Shown here: positions 1 to 8,935 of the stretch, one piece after another | How the letters are laid out: the number at the start of each line of letters is the position of its first letter | Position numbering within the stretch: position 1 is the stretch's first letter | NCBI GenBank assembly: GCA_002436405.1 | Contig: DJLZ01000001.1 | Location: 248,713 to 312,712, forward strand | Source of the DNA: Proteobacteria bacterium UBA6503 | GTDB lineage: Bacteria; Pseudomonadota; Alphaproteobacteria; UBA1280; UBA6503 | DNA length: 64,000 nucleotides | Direction: 5' to 3' | The notes under the pieces: generated by a model | Database searches by the model: none | What the model saw: only the letters and a program-made list of their open reading frames with translations | Told to the model about the DNA's origin: nothing | Position numbers and translations under genes: made by a program

Positions 1-249
1 CTTGCAAAAAATGCCACCGACATTTGGGGGCAAAACCCCTTTAGTGATGGTTTTCAGACGCCTGATACACCTGCCGACAAACAGCAGCGCCACCTAGAAA
101 CGCTGAAAAAGACTTTTGATTTTTTGGATGTAAGTAACATTGAAGCCAAGAATTTGCCTAAGGATGAAACCAAAGAGCAAATCCAAGCGCTTAAAGACCA
201 AGTACGTAAACTCAACGAAGAGCTAGACCGCCTTCGTCAAGGCGAGTAA
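1..249 (+). CDS. C-terminal end of an unidentified protein (cut by window edge)
   Basis: An open frame runs from the first base to a TAA at 247-249, giving the last 82 residues of a protein whose start lies outside the window. The first half is polar with aromatic patches (DIWGQNPF). The last 30 residues are rich in Lys, Glu, Gln and Leu with heptad spacing (QALKDQVRKLNEELDRLR), so a short coiled coil is likely at the C-terminus. I do not recognise the family. It converges with the gene at 275-919; a weak hairpin (AGGGC/GCCCT, 259-275) lies between them without a T-run. Confidence 0.6.
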   Translation, partial: LAKNATDIWGQNPFSDGFQTPDTPADKQQRHLETLKKTFDFLDVSNIEAKNLPKDETKEQIQALKDQVRKLNEELDRLRQGE

Positions 250-274
250 ACACCTAAGAGGGCCTAAGCTGCCC

Positions 275-919
275 TTAAGCCGCTGATGTCATCAGGTTCA
301 TGTAAACGCCAAGGTTTGCTTCAAGTGCGCGCAACATAGAAATGCGCTCGGTGCGTTCAAGCGGGCTTGGCTCTGTTTCAGCCAGCTGACGTAGCGCCTG
401 GAATCGATAGGCGCGAATCCCGCTATCTGCCACCATCACATCAGCACCATAAGGTGCTGCCCCGCGAGACATATACATCACCTTGCGGTTTTGACCCGCC
501 ACAACCTTAACAAAGGCGGTGTTGTTTTTGTCAGCCTCTTCAAAAATGGGGCGGCCAAATACGGCAGCGTCTACCCACTCATGCCAAAAGATTGTACGTG
601 TTGCACGTAGGTCTTCTGGGTTTGTACGCTCAAGCTCAGCTGCGGGCACAACCATAATCACGCCAGCTTTATCTTGCTCTGAGGCGCATACTTTTTGAAC
701 TGCATGAAATAGACGGGCAAATTCATCTTTGTTATTAATTTCTGGCATCGGGATGGCTTGCAAACCTTTGGCCGATAATGCGTCAACTTGCTCGGCATCT
801 GTTGCCACAACCGTGATAGGGTCAAACCGTGCAGCCTTAAGGGCTTTGCAATGATTTACAATATCATCCACATCATCGTTTGCAGTGGTTGTAATAAGCA
901 AATGCGTTTGTTCGGCCAT
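275..919 (-). CDS. Degenerate KdsB-like (CMP-KDO synthetase family) protein
   Basis: 214 residues. The C-terminal half follows the 3-deoxy-manno-octulosonate cytidylyltransferase pattern: MYMSRGAAPYG stands where KdsB has LYFSRAPIPY, and YRFQALRQL...EPSPLERTE...LRALE matches the family signature near its C-terminus. The N-terminal half lacks what an active enzyme needs: there is no Arg/Lys-rich glycine loop (ARxxSxRLPGKPL) after the first strand, and VVPAAEL replaces the VQGDEP metal-binding segment. Seen: the motif match and the losses. Inferred: a non-catalytic paralogue or an enzyme with altered substrate. KdsB normally activates KDO for lipopolysaccharide in the cytoplasm. The ATG is the only good start. 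Divergent from the lipoprotein gene at 1112. Confidence 0.65.
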   Translation of the reverse strand: MAEQTHLLITTTANDDVDDIVNHCKALKAARFDPITVVATDAEQVDALSAKGLQAIPMPEINNKDEFARLFHAVQKVCASEQDKAGVIMVVPAAELERTNPEDLRATRTIFWHEWVDAAVFGRPIFEEADKNNTAFVKVVAGQNRKVMYMSRGAAPYGADVMVADSGIRAYRFQALRQLAETEPSPLERTERISMLRALEANLGVYMNLMTSAA

Positions 920-1111
920 GGGTTTTACCTGTCAAAATTATTTTTGTGTTGTTTTAAGCTGCGAGGGTTATTTGCATTCGTTGCCAATAAGTCACAAGCT
1001 TCTATGCTTAATGTCTCTAAAACATTGTGGCTATTCGCATTAATCCACGGCTTTAGATAAACTGTACATTGGTAAACCATAATATAACCAAACGCAGGAG
1101 CCGAGCAAGAT

Positions 1112-4021
1112 ATGTCTAAAGTTAAAGGCACGGTTTATATACTAACAGCGCTAATCCCAGTATTAGGGCTTTCTGCTTGTGGCGAGTCTGATCAAGCACG
1201 CCTGCTTAATATGGTTGAAACCAAGCAAACACAACAGGCGCTTGAGCTTGCCCAAAAAGAGCTTAAGAACAACCCTGACACCCCCATTTACAACGCTATT
1301 ATGGCGCAGCTATTGGCTGAAACCTGCGTGCCAGAGCGCTGCCCAACGACGAACCCTGAAAAACTGACGCAGATCCGTAACCACCTAAACAAGGTAAGCG
1401 GCGTTGTAGAGGTTGCTGAAGGGCAAACCTACAATGTTTATGACAAACTCCCTGCGACAGCTGAACGCTTTTTGACCATCAACCATTCACCTGAAGATTA
1501 CCTGAAGTTTGTACAAGAAGCCTTGCCTGAAAATGCGCCTAAAGCCCGCTTTATCAGCGGTATGAAAGATGTTGCCAATGGTGCTTTGCGCCAAGGACAG
1601 ACCGAACGTGCGCTAACTATGCTACGTGCCGTAAGCTCAATCGGTAAAGAGGGTGACCCTAGCGTAGCGTTGAGCAACTACATGCTAAGTTTTATTGATA
1701 ATGGTGGTTATGTTGGTGCCGAAAGGAGCGCGGCCCTTGAAGAAGTTTTAAAAAACAACCCGAACGAGTTGCGCAACTTTATTCAGAACATTTCATACCT
1801 TATTTTTGTGAAGACCATCAACCACCCGGTAGAAGAAAACCGCACGTTTGACCACTTCATTGAGTCGATGACCCACCCATTTGAAACCATGGGTATGCCG
1901 TCGCTAAACTCGCCTGAAAATCGTAAGCAACTTTCAATTGCCATCCTTGAAACAACGCAGGACGATGCCCTTTCAAACCAGTTAGGCAAACTGATTCAAG
2001 ACCCTGAAGGCACCATGACAGACGAGCAAAAGTCAGCACAGGTGCGTACTAAGCTTCTACGCTTTGCCTTGATTACTGACCCTGCAAACCGTCAGCTTTG
2101 GGCGCAGTTTTTTGCCCCAGCGCTTGAAACTGCCGAGCCAAACACCTCGCTAAGTTACCTATACGATAACATTGACCTATCACTTATCCCGCCTGAGGTT
2201 GTGGTTGAGAACAACAAGGCGATTATTGAGCGTGCAGAAAAAGTTTCTGAAGAAGGTGGTGATGTTTCATTCCTGCTTAAAGAAATTATCTACCGCCCAG
2301 ATGCACAGCAGCTTTACTTTGATGAAGCCGCAAAAACATTGGTTAAAAAATCACTGGCCTCTGCAATTGAGCGTGAAGACTACAAACAGGCCATTAACTA
2401 TGTGCAATTCAGCCCAGACCAAGCGGCCGAACAAGGTGAAAAACTTGCCACCACTCTAAAACAAGGTGTGCGAGACCTTTGGGAAGCCGATAACTTTGTA
2501 GAAATGGAAGAAGTTGCAAACTTTATGCGTACCTCGCTGCGCATCCCATACAGCCTTGATGTTGAACTACTTGATTTCTTTACCGACTACCTAAACTCGG
2601 ACGAAGTTCAAGGTAAGCTCCGTGCTGATAAGCCTGACCACCTACTGCTTACACGTGATGAAGCACAAGTAGATCTAGGCCCTAAAATGACCTACATCCT
2701 TGACCGTTTCAAAGAGCGCCCTGACATTGTGCAAGCTCGCCTTAAAACCCTCGCCATTGAAATTCCTGGCGCTTACAGTACCGCAAACACGCTGCACTCA
2801 TTGGCCTACCTTTTTAACGATAAAAACCTGAATGAGCTTATCTCAAACGCGATTAAGTCAGGTATCGTGAACGACCAACAGATTGAGCCGCAAGAGCTTG
2901 CCCTTGTGGGCAGCAAACTCATTTTGCTATGGCCCGACATTAACTACAACTTCATCATTAACGAAGTTTTCAAACGTGTCGAGAACATTGACGATGCACG
3001 TGCCGTTTGGAAAGTTGGCAACAAAGAGTTTAAAGACAACACCGAAAAACTGCGCCCGCAGCTTGCCTCTTTGATGAAGGGTATCGACCTCTTTGAAAAA
3101 GGCAACATTACTGAAGCTGCAACATTCTTTACGGTACTGTCTGACCCACAATACGTGCAAGCAGCCCAGCGCTACACGAAAGAGTACGACCTGCTGATTG
3201 AGCCATTTGTTGGCACCTACTACTACCAAAAAGCCGATGATGACATGCACATTGCCGTGCTGCGTGTTGACCGCTCTCAAGAGCTTTTGCAAGCCCGTGT
3301 CGAGATGACTAACCTTGTGGGTTCTCTCCTGAGCCAAAGCGAGTTCTTGACCGACAACGGCCAGGTTATTACCCATACCTTTGACGTTCAGATTGACCCT
3401 GAAACCATGCTGCTGACCATCCCTGATGATCAGAAAACCATTACAGTTGAAACAGGCAACAACGAAGACCCAACCAAAAACCTTGGTCTTGAGCGTATCT
3501 ATGGTTTGATTAAAACAATTAAACTGATGCCAAACCAAGTGTTGGTAACGTCTAAAAATAACGAGTCATTCCGTTATGTGCGCGCCAGCAAGGAGCTTGG
3601 CTACTTTGAGCTTCCGCAAGGCAGCTACGGTATCACGAATGAAATTTCAACGAACGACCCTGCAACAAGCCACGTACTACCTGTGGGCAGTATCTTGAAA
3701 CTTGAAACCATGAAAGACCCGCAAACAATGCCAGTGGAAGACACAATCTCTGGCCAAGCGAAAAACCTATTGGTTTACCCTGTAAGCGGGACGATTCAAC
3801 ACCCAACCACACGCACACCGCTTGAAGTTACTGGCTACTTTAACCGCCGCAACTTTGTGACTGAGCTTACTTATTCATACCCAATGAACCAAGGTCAGAC
3901 CATTTTTGATGCCGTGATTCGTTGTCATCTGCTTCTTAATAAGTTGCGTTGTGCTGGCCACAACAAACACTGGAGCCGCAAGCGTTTTGTAAACGTGGTT
4001 GAAGGCCTTAAAGCTAAGTAA
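1112..4021 (+). CDS. Large lipoprotein, helical-repeat type, unknown function
   Basis: 969 residues beginning with a lipoprotein signal peptide: a short basic start, a hydrophobic core and the lipobox LSAC (Cys 23), so the mature protein should be lipid-anchored to a membrane facing the periplasm. The next 60 residues look TPR-like (repeated ALELAQKELKNNP pattern) and much of the rest is predicted helical. The last 250 residues become beta-rich and Thr/Asn-rich (repeated TxExTG and YFELPQGSYG segments), which suggests a second domain. A good ribosome site (AGGAG, 1097-1101) precedes the ATG. The gene is followed 5 bases later by the methyltransferase gene, so they are probably co-transcribed. 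I do not recognise a named family. Confidence 0.8.
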   Translation: MSKVKGTVYILTALIPVLGLSACGESDQARLLNMVETKQTQQALELAQKELKNNPDTPIYNAIMAQLLAETCVPERCPTTNPEKLTQIRNHLNKVSGVVEVAEGQTYNVYDKLPATAERFLTINHSPEDYLKFVQEALPENAPKARFISGMKDVANGALRQGQTERALTMLRAVSSIGKEGDPSVALSNYMLSFIDNGGYVGAERSAALEEVLKNNPNELRNFIQNISYLIFVKTINHPVEENRTFDHFIESMTHPFETMGMPSLNSPENRKQLSIAILETTQDDALSNQLGKLIQDPEGTMTDEQKSAQVRTKLLRFALITDPANRQLWAQFFAPALETAEPNTSLSYLYDNIDLSLIPPEVVVENNKAIIERAEKVSEEGGDVSFLLKEIIYRPDAQQLYFDEAAKTLVKKSLASAIEREDYKQAINYVQFSPDQAAEQGEKLATTLKQGVRDLWEADNFVEMEEVANFMRTSLRIPYSLDVELLDFFTDYLNSDEVQGKLRADKPDHLLLTRDEAQVDLGPKMTYILDRFKERPDIVQARLKTLAIEIPGAYSTANTLHSLAYLFNDKNLNELISNAIKSGIVNDQQIEPQELALVGSKLILLWPDINYNFIINEVFKRVENIDDARAVWKVGNKEFKDNTEKLRPQLASLMKGIDLFEKGNITEAATFFTVLSDPQYVQAAQRYTKEYDLLIEPFVGTYYYQKADDDMHIAVLRVDRSQELLQARVEMTNLVGSLLSQSEFLTDNGQVITHTFDVQIDPETMLLTIPDDQKTITVETGNNEDPTKNLGLERIYGLIKTIKLMPNQVLVTSKNNESFRYVRASKELGYFELPQGSYGITNEISTNDPATSHVLPVGSILKLETMKDPQTMPVEDTISGQAKNLLVYPVSGTIQHPTTRTPLEVTGYFNRRNFVTELTYSYPMNQGQTIFDAVIRCHLLLNKLRCAGHNKHWSRKRFVNVVEGLKAK

Positions 4022-4026
4022 TTACC

Positions 4027-4722
4027 ATGCGCAGCTTTAAGGTTTTAGGCGGCCAGCTCACACTGTTTGATGGCCCTGAGGGGTATCGCCCAGCCGAAGA
4101 TAGCTTCTGGCTTTCAGCCCTGCTTCCGCCTGTGCCAGAAGGGTCACCTGTTTTAGATTTAGGCTGCGGTACAGGTGCTGTTATTCTAAGTTATGCCCTA
4201 CGCCACAATACCCTTAAGCTTTTTGGTATTGAGCATAATATCCCCATGGCTGAGGCCGCCATCCAAGCAAGTGAGGCAAATGCCATCCCGCTCAATGTTA
4301 AAATTGGCGATGCGCTTAACCACACCCATAGCGATGCCTTTACCCTTAGTTTTGCGAACCCGCCCTTTTACCAACAAGGCCGTGAAGACCTCCCCCAAAC
4401 AGCCGACAAAACAAACGTGCGCCAAACATCAAATTTAACTGCTTGGCTAAAAGCTCTTCTTAAAGCCACAAAGCAAGGCAGCTATGCTGCTTTGATTTGC
4501 CATGCTGCTGACGCAGAAGACCTACAAGCCTTAGCCCCAGCGCTAGAAGCGAGCTGCATTCGCCTATTTTATTTAAAAACCAGCGCTACAAAACCCGCAA
4601 AGCGATGTGTATTGGTGTATCAGAAGCAACTAGGCCTCGCCTGCTGCAGCCAAACCCTCAACACCTATAAGCCTGAGCTTAGACAAAAAGCACTCGAGAA
4701 AAACCTAGGGTTATATAGTTAG
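4027..4722 (+). CDS. TrmN6-like adenine N6-methyltransferase
   Basis: 231 residues, a class I S-adenosylmethionine-dependent methyltransferase. Motif I is VLDLGCGTGAV (about residues 42-52), an acidic residue follows at the end of strand 2 (FGIEHN), and the catalytic motif IV is NPPF (SFANPPFY, about 110), the signature of enzymes that methylate adenine N6. An early GYRPAEDSFWL segment matches the family that modifies A37 of tRNA(Val) (TrmN6/YfiC). Target specificity is inferred from family only. It starts 5 bases after the lipoprotein stop codon. The C-terminus is Cys-rich (LACCSQ), which is not typical. Confidence 0.85.
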   Translation: MRSFKVLGGQLTLFDGPEGYRPAEDSFWLSALLPPVPEGSPVLDLGCGTGAVILSYALRHNTLKLFGIEHNIPMAEAAIQASEANAIPLNVKIGDALNHTHSDAFTLSFANPPFYQQGREDLPQTADKTNVRQTSNLTAWLKALLKATKQGSYAALICHAADAEDLQALAPALEASCIRLFYLKTSATKPAKRCVLVYQKQLGLACCSQTLNTYKPELRQKALEKNLGLYS

Positions 4723-4814
4723 GTCTGCACAATTAGGGATTTTGCATAACTCTGTCGTATATAATTTATGCTAAACTACATATGTTAAAAAGAAGCTGGA
4801 GAAAGGATCCACTC

Positions 4815-5246
4815 ATGAACGGCCTTACAAAACTTACACTTTCAGGCATTCTTGCCCTTATGATTTTTACCCCTGCGGCCTTTGCCCAAGGGATGTTTGA
4901 TGATGCCCCTCAAGTGGCCAACGATGCAGAAATTGCCAATGAAATGGTTGCTGAAAATAAAGATGCTGCCGCATCGATGACCAAACAACAGCTTGCCCGT
5001 GCCGTGGTGGAGGCAACCTCTCCTATTTTAACAATGGCTGATGTAAAATCAGGGGCTGACCTTGAGCGTGCACAAGCTATTAACGCCGCCCAAAAAACCA
5101 AGAAGCAAGCAACGGTTGAAGCGACTTTCACCCGCTCTGAGCTTCAAGCACTTTACCGCTTTTATGCTTCACCCGATGGTGGCTCAGTAGGTGCTAAACT
5201 TGGCGCAATTGAGAAAAACCGCATTCTAGGTGAGCTCAACAAATAA
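4815..5246 (+). CDS. Secreted DUF2059-like protein
   Basis: The ATG at 4815 is preferred over the upstream ATG at 4782 because GGAGAAAGGA sits just before it and the product then begins with a clean signal peptide (hydrophobic core LSGILALMIFTP, cleavage after AFA). The protein has 143 residues. The C-terminal third (FTRSELQALYRFYASPDGGS) resembles the DUF2059 pattern in which an acidic/hydrophobic helix precedes FYxSPxG. Function is unknown; such proteins are exported to the periplasm. It resembles the gene at 12085 in architecture. A strong terminator follows directly. Confidence 0.65.
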   Translation: MNGLTKLTLSGILALMIFTPAAFAQGMFDDAPQVANDAEIANEMVAENKDAAASMTKQQLARAVVEATSPILTMADVKSGADLERAQAINAAQKTKKQATVEATFTRSELQALYRFYASPDGGSVGAKLGAIEKNRILGELNK

Positions 5247-5256
5247 CTACCTAGTA

Positions 5257-5288
5257 AAAAGCCCCAGTATCAAACTGGGGCTTTTTTT
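5257..5288. terminator. Rho-independent terminator, bidirectional
   Basis: Perfect stem GCCCCAGT/ACTGGGGC with loop ATCAA, flanked by an A-run on the left and seven T on the right. It lies between convergent genes (the DUF2059-like gene and priA) and can serve both. Confidence 0.93.
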
Positions 5289-5296
5289 GTTCTGTG

Positions 5297-7585
5297 TTAA
5301 AAGAAGCTTTGCGGATCAATATCAACATCTACCCGCACGCCTTTGGGTAGTTCAGCTTGGCCAAGCCACTCACGCAGCAGTTCATGTGGCGCCTCAGCCG
5401 AGCGCAACAGCAAGCGGTAACGATAGTTATCACGCAACTTCAAAAGCGGTGCAGGTGCTGGGCCATACAAAGTTGTTTTCTCACGTGTTGGCAGTGTGGT
5501 TGCAAGCTTCCGGGCGGCAGCGGTCACAGCATTTTCACTCTCACCACTTAAAATCAATGCCGTCAAACGGCCAAATGGCGGGAAACCTGTAAACTGGCGA
5601 CCACGAAGTTCAAGATTCAAAAAGGCATCACGGTCCATCCCGATAAGCGCTTTAAATAAGGGGTGCTCTGGGGTGTGGGTTTGCAACAAAACACGGCCTT
5701 TAATATCACGTCGGCCAGCACGACCTGCCACCTGCGTTAATAGCTGGAATGTCCGCTCAGCGGCGCGCAAGTCCCCATGGGCAAGACCCATGTCTGCATC
5801 AATTACGCCGACCAAAGTTAGGTGGTCAAAGTCGTGCCCTTTAGCAAGCATTTGGGTGCCCACCAAAATATCAAGCTGTTGGGTTTGCATCCGCTGCACA
5901 ATGTCGCGCATTTCTTCAGGGGTATTAATACTATCCCGATCAACGGCAGCAACACGGGCTTCAGGGAAGAGGTCTTGCACCTCTTGCATCACCTTACGTG
6001 TGCCTGGGCCAAAGGGGTGCAGGGTATCAGGCTTGTGGCACTGGCTGCATTCTTCAGGGTAAGGTTCGGTCAGACCGCAGTGGTGGCATTGCAGTTTAGG
6101 GCCATGTACCACCAATGATGCACTGCATGAAGGGCAGTTCACCCGGTGGCCACAACTACGGCAAATCAAAAGTGGTGCAAAGCCACGGCGGTTCAAGAAC
6201 AGGGCAACCTGTTGGCCTTCTTCTAGCGTTTTAGCAATTGCGGCACGCAGCTGGCTACTGACGTAGGTATCCGCCTTCATAGGTGTTTTGGTCAGGTCAA
6301 TGGTTTGGATATCAGGCATGGTGGCATTACCATAACGGCTGGTCAGCGGCAGCAATGTATAACGCCCCTGCTGGGCATTATGCCAGCTTTCAAGCGACGG
6401 TGTGGCTGACGCCAAAAGCACAGGGCACTTAGCTAGGCTTGCACGCACAATGGCCATATCTCGGCCGCTATATCTAAAGCATTCTTCTTGTTTGTATGAG
6501 GGGTCATGTTCCTCATCCACCACAATCAGTTTAAGGTTCACAAAAGGCAAAAACAGCGCTGAGCGAGCCCCCACAACTACACGGCTTGTGCCATCAAGGG
6601 CGCCCCACCATGTTTTCTTACGCGGCCCTTGGCCAATGGCCGAGTGCCATACATTGGGTTTAAAGCCAAAGCGTTTTTCAAAACGGTCTAGCCATTGCGG
6701 GGTTAGTGAAATTTCAGGCAGCAGCACCAAGGCTTGGCCATCAGGTTCGTCCTGATTTTCAAGCATGTGCTGAATCACCTCAAAGTAAACTTCGGTCTTA
6801 CCACTACCGGTCACACCATCAAGCAAAAAGCTGGTAAAGCGTTTGTCATTCATAGATGCAATCACGCTATTTGCCGCATGGGCTTGGTCAGCCCCAAGGG
6901 TTACGTTTGAAGGGGTAGGTTCAATAGTACGTAGTGAAGCCTCAACCTCATGAATAGCGCCCTTATCAAGAAGAGCCTTAACAACACCTGAACTACAATC
7001 AGCCGCTACGGCCAATTGTGCTTGGCTTTCAAAGGGGCCACTTTCGATACAAATCTTATGTACCTTTTGCTGGAGAGGCGTCATCTTGCCGTCAAAAGCA
7101 GCATGGGCCACAAGCTCAGTTTCAGGGGTAGGCTCAGGCGGTAACTTGCCGGCTTGTAGGGCGGCACGTAGCCCTTCACCAGGGAATGAGAAATTATAAC
7201 GGCTTACCCACTCGTAAAACTTGGCCGTTGCCGTGGGGAAGTGCATATTCTGCGTTGGCTTTTCAAGAGGAATACCCACAGGCTTTGCAGGCTTGAGCTT
7301 AAACTTTTTCTTCTTGGGCTTACTTTCAGCGGGTGTGGCTTCAAGAGTAAACTCTTCAGCAGGTGCCGCAGGCTCATCGCTTGGCGCCTCACCTTCAAGA
7401 ATTTTAACAACCATACCGTGGTAGGTTTTCGTCCCCACGGGAACTGCAACAACTTGGTAAAGCTGTGGTGGGGTTGCATCTTCCCATGCGTAATCAAGCG
7501 CCTTTGGCAAATACAACGGCACAGCCACACGCACAATGGTATTTGCGCTTGGTGTTGGCGTTGAATTTTGGGTGCTATTCGGCAA
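5297..7585 (-). CDS. priA: Primosomal protein N' (replication restart helicase PriA)
   Basis: 762 residues. PriA reloads the replicative helicase at stalled forks. Order: N-terminal DNA 3'-end-binding domain (about 15-145); a helicase core with Walker A GVTGSGKTE (about 257-265) and a DEEH box (VVDEEHDPSYKQ); eight cysteines of the zinc domain (CRSC, CPSC, CHHC, CSQC); then helicase motifs ending in QVAGRAGR. A Lys/Pro/Glu-rich insertion (about 66-112, with KPKKKKFKLKP) interrupts the N-terminal domain and is not a standard part. The start codon is TTG, supported by GGAAG seven bases upstream and by the absence of an in-frame ATG before conserved sequence. Confidence 0.97.
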   Translation of the reverse strand: MPNSTQNSTPTPSANTIVRVAVPLYLPKALDYAWEDATPPQLYQVVAVPVGTKTYHGMVVKILEGEAPSDEPAAPAEEFTLEATPAESKPKKKKFKLKPAKPVGIPLEKPTQNMHFPTATAKFYEWVSRYNFSFPGEGLRAALQAGKLPPEPTPETELVAHAAFDGKMTPLQQKVHKICIESGPFESQAQLAVAADCSSGVVKALLDKGAIHEVEASLRTIEPTPSNVTLGADQAHAANSVIASMNDKRFTSFLLDGVTGSGKTEVYFEVIQHMLENQDEPDGQALVLLPEISLTPQWLDRFEKRFGFKPNVWHSAIGQGPRKKTWWGALDGTSRVVVGARSALFLPFVNLKLIVVDEEHDPSYKQEECFRYSGRDMAIVRASLAKCPVLLASATPSLESWHNAQQGRYTLLPLTSRYGNATMPDIQTIDLTKTPMKADTYVSSQLRAAIAKTLEEGQQVALFLNRRGFAPLLICRSCGHRVNCPSCSASLVVHGPKLQCHHCGLTEPYPEECSQCHKPDTLHPFGPGTRKVMQEVQDLFPEARVAAVDRDSINTPEEMRDIVQRMQTQQLDILVGTQMLAKGHDFDHLTLVGVIDADMGLAHGDLRAAERTFQLLTQVAGRAGRRDIKGRVLLQTHTPEHPLFKALIGMDRDAFLNLELRGRQFTGFPPFGRLTALILSGESENAVTAAARKLATTLPTREKTTLYGPAPAPLLKLRDNYRYRLLLRSAEAPHELLREWLGQAELPKGVRVDVDIDPQSFF

Positions 7586-8131
7586 AGTGTGCTTCCAAAG
7601 TTACAATAGTGTTGCGTTTGTGTTTCATATGCTAGCGCAATTGCGGGCTTTTGACCAGATGCCCCCTGACATTTGCCGCTAAATCTTCCACAATAAAGAT
7701 ACAAGTTTTTACGACCCGTGGACAGGGTGAACGGCTCAATAATTTTGACCGCTTTATTGAGCCACTATTCTGGGACAGGGTTTGGATGCAGAAAATTCAT
7801 TTTTGCAGAAAGGCGAGCAGCGACGTGTAGACACACTACACGAGCCGCACAGCTTCAAAAAAGTGGATTTAATGCGCCAAAACCGAACCCAGAAAAAAAT
7901 GTGCCCCCTACCGAAGTAGGAGGCACTCTAGTTTACAAGAGGGAAGCACGACGGACGGCGACTAACTACCAAACAGTAGGTCAAACAACCTAGTGGCGTA
8001 AACCTTATTTGGGTAAACCGCCGCCCGTCATGAATAAGTTATAAGAGTTATTTTTTGAGATTAAAGGGCTTGAAACAGAAAAAATGCACTTTATCCAAAA
8101 AAAATTAAAATAAACTGGCTGGAGGCCCACC
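7586..8131. other. 546-base non-coding stretch with inverted repeats
   Basis: This gap separates divergent priA and the DUF484 gene and should hold both promoters. A 91-codon frame at 7718-7993 has no ribosome site and an unconvincing composition, so I do not call it a gene. The stretch contains a perfect inverted repeat CGTGTAG/CTACACG (about 7824-7842) and a larger imperfect stem at 7950-8029. The last 90 bases before the DUF484 gene are A/T-rich. Confidence 0.6.
7950..8029 (+). ncRNA. Candidate structured RNA or leader element
   Basis: The segments GACGGACGGCG (7950-7960) and CGCCGCCCGTC (8019-8029) pair at 10 of 11 positions and enclose about 58 bases, in which TAGGT/ACCTA makes a smaller hairpin. 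It ends about 100 bases upstream of the DUF484 start codon. It matches no RNA family that I know (checked by eye for RNase P, SRP RNA and tmRNA signatures). Strand is assumed from the downstream gene. Confidence 0.3.
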
Positions 8132-8905
8132 ATGAATAGCGCAACACCCGCACAAAACCTAACAACTGAGACCACAACTCAGGATGTGAAAAATGTTGCC
8201 GCACCTATGGCCGCAAGTAAGCTGACACCAACAATGGTGGCCCAATACCTTGCCAATAACACTGACTTTTTTGTTAAGAACCCTACCCTGCTAAGCCACA
8301 TGAAGCTGCCAACCACCAGCCCTGAAGGCGTGACCGATTTTTTTGCGTTCCAAGCAGACCGTTTAAAGCAGCAATTGCTACAGGTTCAAAAACGTAACAA
8401 GCTGTTGGTGCAAACTTCGATTGATAATATGCAAAGCCAAGAGCAAATTCACACGCTAGTGCTAGATATTCTCGGTGCAAAGTCAATGCGTCACCTACTA
8501 AAGATTATGCGCACACGCTTGGCGGACGAAATGAACGTAGACTACACCCATATGTGCCTACTGAAAGACAGCCCGCTACCTGAAAAGGTAAAAGAAGCCT
8601 GCACCTTGGTAGATGCTGAAACTTTTGAAAAACTGTTTGAAGGCGAAAACGACCGTGTAGCTCTACGCACCCTTTACAACGATGAGCAAAAAGCCCTGCA
8701 CGATGACTGGGCTGAGCATGCTGCATCAGATGCTTTGCTAAAAATCACCACTGCTGAAGGCGAGCCTTTAGGCGCCCTTGCCCTTGTGAGCGGCGAGAGT
8801 GACCGCTTCCACGTTGGTCAAGGTAACGACCTTTTGGTGTTCATCGGTAAAATTATTAGCCACTTAATGGACCACTGGACGGTAGAGCCGACAACATCAA
8901 AGTAG
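8132..8905 (+). CDS. DUF484 family protein (GAF-like)
   Basis: 257 residues. DUF484 proteins are soluble, GAF-like, and are commonly encoded next to xerC in proteobacteria, as here (30-base gap). The family start is visible after a 35-residue Thr/Ala-rich leader: MVAQYLANNTDFFVKNPTLL, followed by a helix rich in Gln and Lys (about 70-105, probably coiled coil) and the GAF-like domain ending in LVSGESDRFHVGQG. The biochemical role is not known. GGAGG sits 8 bases before the ATG. Confidence 0.9.
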   Translation: MNSATPAQNLTTETTTQDVKNVAAPMAASKLTPTMVAQYLANNTDFFVKNPTLLSHMKLPTTSPEGVTDFFAFQADRLKQQLLQVQKRNKLLVQTSIDNMQSQEQIHTLVLDILGAKSMRHLLKIMRTRLADEMNVDYTHMCLLKDSPLPEKVKEACTLVDAETFEKLFEGENDRVALRTLYNDEQKALHDDWAEHAASDALLKITTAEGEPLGALALVSGESDRFHVGQGNDLLVFIGKIISHLMDHWTVEPTTSK

Positions 8906-8935
8906 CTTTTATAAGCACTTGAGGAGGGTTGAATT

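Noticed and set aside
259..275. Hairpin between the first two genes as a terminator
   Set aside because: Only a 5-bp stem and no T-run on either side.
7718..7993. 91-codon open frame in the priA-DUF484 gap
   Set aside because: No ribosome site, no hydrophobic or motif pattern, and a composition like non-coding sequence; it overlaps the inverted repeats.
7936..8031. Possible tmRNA, RNase P RNA or SRP RNA
   Set aside because: None of the invariant sequences of these RNAs can be found by eye on either strand.
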